Shown here: positions 10,830 through 19,895 of the stretch, piece by piece
Numbering within the stretch: position 1 is the stretch's first letter
Layout: the number at the start of each line of letters is the position of its first letter
Assembly (NCBI GenBank): GCA_936432065.2
Contig: OW386285.2
Location: 99,701,869-99,765,868 of the forward strand
Reading direction: 5' to 3'
DNA length: 64,000 nt
Source of the DNA: Rutpela maculata
Lineage: Eukaryota > Arthropoda > Insecta > Coleoptera > Cerambycidae
Notes under the pieces: model-generated
Seen by the model: the letters and a program-made list of their open reading frames with translations, nothing else
Databases searched by the model: none
What the model was told of the DNA's origin: nothing
Made by a program: the position numbers and the translations under genes

Positions 10830-12320
10830 ATTATTCAACGAGCGGTAATGTAGGTAATAACTCACGCAGATGAAAGTTTACAGCACGAGCCGTAGGCAAG
10901 TGCTGTAATTCATCAAGTGAGTTATTACCATTACCGCAAGTTGAATACTATACTTTATCTACGATTATAACAATAAATTGAGAAAATTTTGTTTAAAAGT
11001 TTGTTTACTAATAAAATTAACTGTAAAATTTAATTTTTGTTCACCCTTTTATATTTGTTGTCTTCAAAGATTTAGCCACCTTTAAGCGGAGGTAGAATGT
11101 GATTTTTAATCGAAATAGTGCACAAACTGCTTGTAGACAAAAAATCAGCTTTATAGATTAATATTACGCGGCGGAAAATGCAAAACTTCTCCGCGAACTG
11201 TAATAGCCCGGAGCGCATATTCGGTCAAAAGTCTTGTTTTTTATGTTAGAGAAAAGCGTCGGAAAGCTCAATCAATTCTCTTTACATAAGCTGTCTACAA
11301 ATTTTTCGAAAAAACCGATAGTTATCGAGATATTCGAGGAAATGTAAGAAATTACACGTTTTCCTATAGAGCGTATGCAAATCTTAAAAAAAATAATTTT
11401 TCTCAGAAACCTTTGTCTCGAAGGGCCAAAATTAACGGAGCGTCAAAGTAGTACATGATATTAAGTGAACATTGTATATGAGATCGATTTCAGTTAATTA
11501 CTGATTAATTACGATGACAAAATGGAGAAAATTTACCGAAAAAAAAAAAAAGTCCCAAATCCCGCCCCCTTTAATTCCTTCATTTTTGTCGGAATTCAAA
11601 AAATGAAAAAAGGAGTTTTAGCAAATTTAAGTCTATTTAAGTTAACTAGAGTAGTATTTTGGCGTAGGAGCCAAGATTAAAAAGTTGCCAAATGTAGAAG
11701 CTCAAAATTTGAGATTTTTTACCGTACATGGCCAACATTTCAGTAGTTATCTCCGAAACGAAAAAAAAATCAAAATTCTCTTGGAAGCAAAAGATTCGTA
11801 GTGGGAAATTCTTGTTTGACCTTACTTTTTATTTCGAGCTCCCACCGTTTCGGAGATATCTGCGAAAAATAGCAAAAAAACAACTTACATTTCGGAGCCG
11901 AAAAAATTGCAAAAACATGCAATTTTGACACGTTCATATTTTTCGAAAAACACCATTGGGACGGCCGTACGATGTCGCGACGTAAAGAGGAAGTCTTCCA
12001 GATAAACCTGATCGTAAATTGCACGGCGAAATTCGAAAATTCGGCTCGGCGAACGAATCAAAAATAGCATTTTGTGACATTTCAGAAAATCTTTATGGAT
12101 ATTAAGGCGAATAACCTGTCACTACCTCCCTAGCTCCACCTTCGTGTGTCGCGCGTTACGTCGGTTGGACAGGCTATGCATGAAGATAAAGGTGATTAGC
12201 TCTGTACCTAGCGTAAGTTATAATAACTCACGCATTATAACTCACGCTGTCTGTTTATGGATATTATTAATTGATCAACAGCAGTTCATTAATTAGTATA
12301 TAATCTAATAAGAGTAGATA
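10830..12320. mobile_element. Repeat S, first of two head-to-tail copies
   Basis: The left end is a nested hairpin at about 10835-10940: CGGTAATG against CATTACCG outside, GGTAATAACTCAC against GTGAGTTATTACC next, and CAGCACGAG against AAGTGCTG inside. The body has a GC-richer core at about 11930-12080. The right part has TAACTCACGC motifs near 12215-12255. The overlapping frames at 11728-12070 are not recognised as a protein. Confidence 0.7.
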
Positions 12321-12324
12321 ATAG

Positions 12325-13747
12325 ATTATTCAACGAGCGGTAATGTAATTCATCAAGTGAGTTACTCGTATTACCATTACCGCAAGTTGAATACTATACT
12401 TTATCTACGATTATAACAATAAATATTAAATTGAGAAAATTTTGTTTAAATTACTCAGTTTGTTTATTAATAAAATTAACTGTAAAATTTAATTTTTGTT
12501 CGCCCTTTTATATTTGTTGTCTTCAAAGATTTAGCCATCTTTAAGTAGAGGTAGAATGTAATTTTTAATCGAAATAGTGTATAAACTGCTTGTAGACAAA
12601 AAATTAGCTTTGTAGATTAATATTACGCGGCGGAAAATGCAAAACTACTCCGCGAACTGCAATAGCCCGGAGCGCATATTCGGTCAAAAGTCTTGTTTTT
12701 TATGTTAGAGAAAAAATTAAAAAAGCGTCGGAAAGCTTATTCAATTCTCTTTACATAAGCTGTCTACAAATTTTTCGAAAAAAAAAACGATAATTATCGA
12801 GATATTCGAGGAAATGTAAGAAATTACACGTTTTCCTTTATAGTGTATGTAAATCTTAAAAAAATAATTTTTCTCAGAAACCTGTATTTCGAAGGGCCAA
12901 GATTAACGAAGCGTCAAAGTAGCACATGATATTAAGTGAAAATCGTATATGAGATCGATTTCAGTTAATTACCGATTAATTACGGTGACAAAACGGAGAA
13001 ATTTTACTGAAAAAAAAAAGTTCCAAATCCCGCCCCCTCTAATTCCTTCATTTTTGTCGGAATTCCAAAAAATAAAAAAAAAGAGTTTTAGCAAATTTAA
13101 TTCTATCTAAGTTAACTAGAGTAGTCTTTTGGCGTAGGAACCAAGATTAAAAAGTTGCCAACTGTAGAAGCTCAAGATTTGCGATTTCTTGCCGTACATG
13201 GCCTACATTTCAGTAGTTATCTCCGAGACGAAAAAAAAAATCAAAATTCTGATAGTAGCAAAAGATTCGTAATGGAAAATACTCGTTTGACCTTGTTTTT
13301 TATTTCGAGTTAACTCTCACCGTTTCGGAAATATCTGCGAAAAATAACAAAAAACAGCTTACATTTCGACGTTCATATTTTTCGAAAAACACCATTGGGA
13401 CGGCCGTACGATGTCGCGACGTAAACAGGAAGTCTTCCAGATAAACCTGATCGTAAATTGCACGGCGAAATTCTAAAATTCGGCTCGGCACGAACGAATC
13501 AAAAGTAGCATTTTGTGATATTTCAGAAAATCTTTATAGACATTAACGGGAATAATCTGTCACTACCTTCCTGTCTCCACCTTCGTGTGTCGCGCGTTAC
13601 GTCAATTGGACCGGCTAGGCATGAAGATAAAGGTGATTGGCTCTGTACCTAGCGTGAGTTATTATAACTCACGCTGTTTGTTTATGGATACTATTAATTG
13701 TTCAAAAGCAGTTTATTAATTAGTATATAACCTAATAAGAGTAGATA
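12325..13747. mobile_element. Repeat S, second head-to-tail copy
   Basis: Follows the first copy with the same start and direction, and most of the length matches with small indels. The left hairpin has lost its inner part. The right end has a perfect palindrome GCGTGAGTTA/TAACTCACGC near 13652-13674. The shared junction GAGTAGATA suggests tandem duplication or insertion of one copy at the end of the other. Confidence 0.7.
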
Positions 13748-13935
13748 AACGTATTTAACATTTTCATATTTTATGAGGTGATAAAAAATTGCACTTCCAA
13801 GATAGCGTAGTTGGGTTTCCAAGATATCGTAGTTGGGATTAACGAAGAACAGATTTTGAGGTTGCAACAACCCAAAATCTATCTAAGAATAGTATAACTA
13901 GTGTAAAATTGTATTTAACACTTTCATATTTTATT
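13748..13935. repeat. Tandem repeat, third and partial fourth units
   Basis: Continuation of the array at 10466-10819 beyond the S copies, with the same TTTCCAAGATATCGTAGTTG and ACTAGTGTAAAA motifs. Confidence 0.8.
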
Positions 13936-14284
13936 ACATGCTCAGAATACTATAGAGCCGTATTTCAAATTTTTGCATATTAGAATGAACAAAATAATAC
14001 TAGAGATTTAAAAATCGTGTTTTCGGTAGAAACTTAATGATGTTTTTGGAAAATTAAAAAATCTTACTCTTTTTTTTCATCAAGATAGGAACATATTATA
14101 TATTGGTGGAGCATTTCCCATCCATCGAACACTGACAGATAAATTCAAAGTACGGCTCTAATAATTTGTTACCCTGGTATTAACGTCGACAATAAACTCC
14201 GCGCCTTTCTAGTTAGGGGTGATTCGCGTAATTATATCACAAGACAAAATCTAAATTAAAAGAGACGTGTTCTCGTTTATCTCT
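13936..14284. other. AT-rich stretch, nothing seen
   Basis: No open frame, repeat end or RNA-like signal supported before foldback A2. Confidence 0.5.
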
Positions 14285-14310
14285 TATTAGTACAGTACCT
14301 AGAGGTAAAA

Positions 14311-14974
14311 ACCGCTGCCCAAGGAATCACTACTTCCACATCCAGATTCTCTATCCAAGTCACTCACAACGAAAAAATTTTGTATGTGGAAATAGTTGTT
14401 TATGGAACTTTAATAATATAATATTTAAAATCCTCTACCCCAAAAGCCCATAAAACGATACCCTACATCGGTAGCGGGGTGGGGGTGGTGATGGGGGGTG
14501 GTAATGGGGGTGGATGAAGTAAAAAAAATATTTTGAGGTTTCTAGTTCTTGTACACACCCTAAATCACAATTTTTTTGCATCCCCTTTAATAATGAGGTG
14601 GAGGTGGTAATGGGGGTGGCTAATGCCAAAATTTTTTTGAGACCTCAGCTTCTCTTGTATATACTAAATACCAATTTTATGGACTCTTTCCTGCTTGATT
14701 TACCTATTTTCCCCAAATTTACCCTAATTTACCCCCCACGGACGGAACAAGGTAAAAATATAATCTAGTTCTAGATCTCGTACATACGTGTGCCAAATTT
14801 CAAGTCAATATCTCAAACGGTTCCAGAGTAAACGTGCGCACAAAAAAAGTTACAGACAGACCGACGGACAGAAATTTTGTTTTCGCTCAAACTTAAAATC
14901 TCGACGTTTCGTGACATTCTAAGCCTATTTGAACAATAAAAATTTTGTTACTATACTTCCACTGGATGTGGAAG
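14311..14974 (+). repeat. Repeat R, copy 1
   Basis: Begins ACCGCTGCCCAAGGAATCAC and ends at the hairpin CTTCCACTGGATGTGGAAG, with TAAAA on both sides (14306-14310 and 14975-14979). Contains a GGGGGTGG-rich block, a TTTACCCCAAATTTACC-like block and a short CAGACAGAC tract. It sits in the left arm of A2. No protein recognised; the frame at 14435-14629 is a low-complexity shadow. Confidence 0.85.
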
Positions 14975-15807
14975 TAAAAATATGCAAAACTTCGGAATAA
15001 TGTCATATTGAACCGATTTCGTTCATTTTTGGCAGTATAATAGTAAATGCTTCACAAAAGTTTCTATATTGTGCGGGGCTTGCTAATTTATAGGGGGTGG
15101 TTTAAGTACCACCCCCTCTCAGGGGGTGGTATTTAAAAAATATATATTTTTATTGGAGCTGAAGTAAAATCAAATTTTAAGAAGAAAAGGTTCTATGCAA
15201 TTTTTCACATAAATTGATAGTTTTTAAGTTATAACGACTTCAAAATTGCGATTTTAGCTTAAAAAAAAGGTATTTCCAAACGGCTTTTGTCAAGTATCTC
15301 GAAAAGTATTATTTTATTGAAAAAATATTACAGACCAATTACAGAAAGTACAAACTGGGAATTAATTATATTTTTTGTTTATTAATGTAGGATTAATAAT
15401 TTCGGAGATATTTAAGTTTACATTTGGCATAAAAGTGTTCATAAGACAATTATTTAGAGTGAGAGTTAAATATCTCAAAAACTGTGAGGATGCTAATAGG
15501 TAGAATAATAGGATATTAATTAAGCTTTCAACTGTTTTTTTTTATTTGTTTCTGTAGCATAAAAGACAAAAAAGTTATGACCGAAGCAATGTGCGTCTAC
15601 ATATTTTTTTAATAACAACGTCGCCATTTTGTTGCTGTAATTAGCCAGTAATAAAAAAAAATGGAATTTCAAACACTGTTTCTCATTAATATATAGCATG
15701 ACGTAGATGCTCAAATTTTTTGGTGTGTACAGCACTTGCTTTAGAAAAAAATACAGTTTAAACTATAAAGGTATTTTCGATAAAACGTAATTTTTTTTTC
15801 CTTTTCC

Positions 15808-16082
15808 AAATAATAATAAACTTTATTTACATACTAGATACAGTAAATATAAAATGGTACATAAAAAATACTTGCATGTAAATAAATAAAGATCCGGAGA
15901 TGTAAAATCTCCGAAAAAGCCCAAATAGGTCCATTTAAGGACCTGCCCATGGGCTGGTGACATGCAATATTTATAAAAATTAAAATTAAAATAACAATAA
16001 ACATCACTATCAACACAATACGATATGTGCACGTAACCGACACACATTGTACACACACACATATATACATATATACACATAT

Positions 16083-16144
<62 letters not shown>

Positions 16145-16217
16145 CAATCTAAATTTAGTAGGGCTTCGGACAACTAAATTTAGATTGTTCTTTAACTAGT
16201 CGGACGTGACTATCCTT

Positions 16218-16272
<55 letters not shown>

Positions 16273-16361
16273 TTATACACATACACAATACACATATATA
16301 TTGTTTTTCTATGGGAAAGTTACATAAGGGCAAAGTTAATAAGAGAGTTAAAAAAGTATTA
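15808..16361 (-). other. 3' untranslated region of LINE 1
   Basis: Downstream, on the minus strand, of the LINE stop at 16362. The far end reads AATAAA then TTATTATTATTT before entering foldback A2, as expected for a LINE tail. Two (TA)n runs lie inside (about 16091-16142 and 16220-16266). The long TA-repeat frame at 15823-16173 is not a gene. Confidence 0.65.
16143..16189. repeat. Perfect 17-bp hairpin between two (TA)n runs
   Basis: AACAATCTAAATTTAGT (16143-16159) pairs exactly with ACTAAATTTAGATTGTT (16173-16189) around a 13-base loop with CTTCGG. About 30 more unique bases (ending ACGTGACTATCC) separate it from the second TA run. Confidence 0.85.
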
Positions 16362-16948
16362 CTAATCTATAATTGAATGAATTTCATATCTGTTTCTGGT
16401 AAGGATCCATTTACTTAATTTGTTCTTAAATAGATTAATTGAATTTGCATTTCTCAAGAAATCAGGTAGTCTATTTCGCATTCTAGGAGCAATATGCATG
16501 AAGCTTCTTTGTTCTATCGATTTTTGAGCTCTTGGTAGAATTAAATTAGCTGCTGTTCTATTGCGCGTTTCTATGACTGACTGCTCGTGTATAGTGTCGA
16601 TTTGAATACAAAAAAACCATGGCAGTTTTAAAGAAAAGTAGCCGTAAATCGAATATCTTACATTCGGCATATAACAAATCAGACGGGTATCTGAATGGTC
16701 TTTTAAAAATAATTTTTAGGAATCTCTTCTGCAAAATATCCAATGGCATTAAATGTGTTTTTCTTATACCACCCCATCCAATAATACCATACTGTAGTAT
16801 CGATTCGACAAGTGCTCGGTATAAAGTTATTAATTGAGAACTAGAGAGAAAGTTTTTAAATTGGTTAAATCTGAATATTAGACCTCTAAGTTTATGAGCT
16901 ACCGAACGTACATGAACATCCCACCTCAAAAAAGAATCAACATTAAGC
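16362..16948 (-). pseudogene. LINE 1 reverse transcriptase, C-terminal part
   Basis: On the minus strand this reads VDSFLRWDVHVRSVAHKLRG, then LYRALVESILQYGIIGWGG. After a frameshift near 16600 it continues with RTAANLILPRAQKSIEQRSF and FLRNANSINLFKNKLSKWIL, ending at a stop. These are the thumb and post-thumb segments of CR1/Jockey-type LINE reverse transcriptases. It continues directly from KYLGIY at about 17840; the SINE insertion lies exactly between. One frameshift makes it non-functional. Confidence 0.85.
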
Positions 16949-17836
16949 ACTGCGCCACCGGCTCGGTGGCGCAGTGCTTAAGGTGTTAGGCTTGCTCCTC
17001 CCTCAAACATCCCTCCCCTCTAACATCCTACTCCTAAAACTACCACTCTCTGGGGAATCCTGCACTAGGAACACATAAAGTTTAAGAGGTATTCTATACA
17101 AAGCTTACTAATTTATTCACAGCTAATATTCCACACATACCTATTGCCTGACTAATTTTTTATAATTTTATTTATCTGACTAATTCTAAAGCAGGTTTTT
17201 ATATTTTGTTTTCCTGCATGGCCGATAAAACATCGTACTTTCTATAATCTACTTCCCATATTGTTTTTAAGCTTTGGCATAATTAAATAAATGCGTATCA
17301 ACCTTGAAAATACGCTATAACTACTAAATTCTAAAAGTTGTGCATTTATTCTGGGGTCACCACCAGCCCGTTTGTGGGCACATCATGTCCTTGAGACTGC
17401 CAGCGTCTGCAAATTATAAAAAATGTAAATTGTTACACAATTTATTATAATAAATGAAATACTTATTAAATTGTTAACATATAAAACTGAATAAAGATTT
17501 TTAATTGGAATTGGAATTGGAATTGTTAGGCTTGCGACCACGGGGTCCCGGGTTCGAATCCTGGCTAGGGTATGAATGTGTAGTGGCGTTTTTCATGTGT
17601 TGCCGAGATGGTAGCAGTAGACGACTGCGGTTGTGTGAGAGACAACACGGTCTAGTCGCTCTCCTCTCCTGAGTTCGAGTCTCAGCTGCGGCAGATGGCA
17701 ATGTCGCAGGGAATGGGTGTTGTGATGTTGTCTATGTGTGTGTCCGTCCTGGTTGAGTGGTAGAATAGCCATCGGCTAAACTCCTCCAGGACATTAAAAT
17801 AAATAAGGCAATTAAAATTTAAAAAAAAAAAAAAAC
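16943..17836 (+). mobile_element. tRNA-derived SINE inserted in LINE 1
   Basis: The head reads GGCTCGGTGGCGCAGTGCTTAA, an A-box type start, and GGTTCGAATCC at about 17552 is a perfect B box. A second B-box-like motif, GAGTTCGAGTCTC, lies near 17670. A stem GTCCTGG/CCAGGAC lies near 17748-17793. The poly-A tail is at 17820-17836. The CAACAT/ACAT target remains on both sides. The head is preceded by its own inverted copy. A 528-base retroposon interrupts it. Without that insert it is about 365 bases. Confidence 0.8.
16996..17523 (+). mobile_element. 5'-truncated retroposon inside the SINE
   Basis: The 12-mer TGTTAGGCTTGC flanks it at 16984-16995 and 17524-17535. The 3' end is a short (GGAATT)n tail. 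Long target duplication and a simple-repeat tail fit target-primed reverse transcription. The body is non-coding, so the parent LINE is unknown. Confidence 0.8.
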
Positions 17837-19895
17837 ATAGATACCTAGATATTTCACCGACAAGGACAGATTTATCGTTATATCATTATCAATTTTTATA
17901 TTATCCTCAACAGGTAAGTATTTCTCATACGTTGTAAAAGGCACAATTTTGGTTTTTGCTATATTCACAGTTAATACATTTGATTTAAAATAATTGAAAA
18001 TTCTTTTCAGGTCATCTTTTGCTACAGTGAAGACCTCATTCCAGGTATCAGCTACGTACACCACAACGGTGTCGTTGGCAAAAGACAATATTGTTCCAGA
18101 AGAGTTTATGCTAAGTAATTGGTTAATGTATATTAAGAACAATACAAGTCCAAGAACAGTACCCTGGGGGATTCCACATGTTACCACAGCATCGCCAGAA
18201 TACCGTCAAATTCCACTCGTTGTTTTCTATCCGATAAATAACTTTTAATGATATTGTAGGCATTTCCCCTTATTCCTAGATGTTCTAGTTTATCCAGCAA
18301 AAGCCCGTGACTCACTGTGTCAAAGGCCTTTGCCAGATCCACGAAAACACCCAGGCATGCCATTTTATTATCTAAAGCTTCGTACAACAAGGTTGTAAGT
18401 TTGGCGATTGCATCTTGAGTAGACTTTTTTTGCTGGAAACCAAATTGCATTTCATTTAAAATTTTATTTTTTTCCAGATAGCCTAATAATCTAGTTTTTA
18501 AGACTTTTTCAAAAATTTTAGCTACACCAGATGTGAGAGATATTGATCGATAATTGGTAAGTTTATGTTTATCACCTCCTTTGAACAATGGTTTTACGGT
18601 GGCATATTTTAATATTGTCAGATTTTAGTAGAAAACTGATTGGTTCTGAAATATAACACGCCGATAATTTTAGAATTTCATTTGTGATTCCATCTGGTCC
18701 TGGAGATTTTTTGTCTTTTAATTGTAAAATATTTTTTTTAATTTCTCCGGGATCAGTTAGTTGGTTCTAAAAATATTGACTGAGTTAGTCTTCGTTCTTC
18801 CATACCCGTATAAACATTGTTCGTATTTATTTTGGAAGCCAGTTGTGTTCCTATGGAAGAAAAAAACTGGTTATATTCATTCGCTATCAGTATTTTACCA
18901 GTTACCTCATCACCATTTTCTAAAACTAATTTATCAGTGTTAGAATTCTCTTTTTTGTTCGTATTAGTATATTCATTAATTACATTCCACAGTGTCTTTG
19001 AGCAATTTCTATATTTTTCTATTTTGTTTTTAAAGTATTCATATTTTGTCTTTTTTATAAGAGTATTTAATCTATTTCTATAGGTTAGGTAAGTTCTTTT
19101 CAATTCATCATTCCTGGGATTTTTAATGTAGTTCTGAAATAATTTATCTCTTTTTTTTATTGATGTTACTAAGCCATTTGTGATCCATGCCTTTTTCTTT
19201 TGTAAATGACGATTTTTTACAACACTTGTTGCCTGCGTCATACAGACATTTATTTTTGTTATCAGTATATCACAACCTTTTTCTACATCTAAGCTTCCAT
19301 AAATCTCATGCCAAGTTTCTTTCCGTAATAATTTTAAAAACTATTTTTCATTTATTTTATTAAAATAATTTTTTATTGGAAGCGTTTTATGTTCATTTAA
19401 ATTTATAACGTGGTTGTACTGTACTGCTTGTGAAAAATGATCGCTGATGGTATTAATAATTGCTGGTGTGAGATTTTCATCATTTTCTCTTCTACTTCTT
19501 ACAAAAATGTGATCAATACACGTGCCTGTCTCCGGTCTTGTAGCTTTGTTAATTAAAGAGATAAACCCGCTTTCTGACAATATATTTAAATACTCTTGGC
19601 TTGTTTCCACTTCCAGTGCACCTATATTAATGTTAATGTCACCCAGAAAAAATGCATGATCGTATATATTAAAGTCGCAACTATTTATAAATTCATTTAA
19701 ATTTATGTTAAAATCAAAAGCATCAGTTGACGGTGATTGATATATAGCGATAACATTTATTTTTATATCATTTTTTATTTTTAATACCGCGGATATTCCA
19801 TTTACGGAGCCGATTTTTATAAACTTGTATTCAAAATCAATATTGTCTTTTATATAAATTAATACGCCATCATTTTGGTTTAACCTCTCCTCAGT
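17837..19895 (-). pseudogene. LINE 1 ORF2: endonuclease C-terminal half, linker and reverse transcriptase
   Basis: The minus strand starts at the gypsy insertion with LNQNDGVLIYIK and later CIDHIFV and TISDHF, which is APE-type endonuclease. The linker (19241-18753) is Lys-rich with WNVINEY and YNQFFSSIGTQLASKI. Reverse transcriptase motifs follow: YRSISLTSGVAKIFEKVL, FGFQQKKSTQDAI, FVDLAKAFDTVSH, CGIPQGTVLG, LSFANDTVV and NVAKTK-like NIAKTK. Frameshifts lie near 19330, 18600-18750 and 18180. The catalytic box is FAND instead of FADD, with the Asn codon at 18074-18076, so the enzyme would be inactive. CR1/Jockey-like clade is my reading. Confidence 0.9.

Noticed and set aside
11728..12070. 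Overlapping frames in repeat S as a real protein gene
   Set aside because: Two minus-strand frames and a plus-strand frame are all open in the same block and none has a recognisable domain; kept only as a finding about the conserved core.
14311..14974. Repeat R as a Helitron, because of its terminal hairpin
   Set aside because: There is no CTRR 3' end or TC 5' end, and both flanks carry TAAAA, which Helitrons would not produce.
15823..16173. Open frame of 116 codons with a long Tyr-Ile repeat
   Set aside because: It is a translated (TA)n microsatellite within a LINE tail.
17523..17600. A true tRNA gene, because of the perfect B box
   Set aside because: The A box is separated by an insertion and no full cloverleaf forms; the context is a SINE with a poly-A tail.
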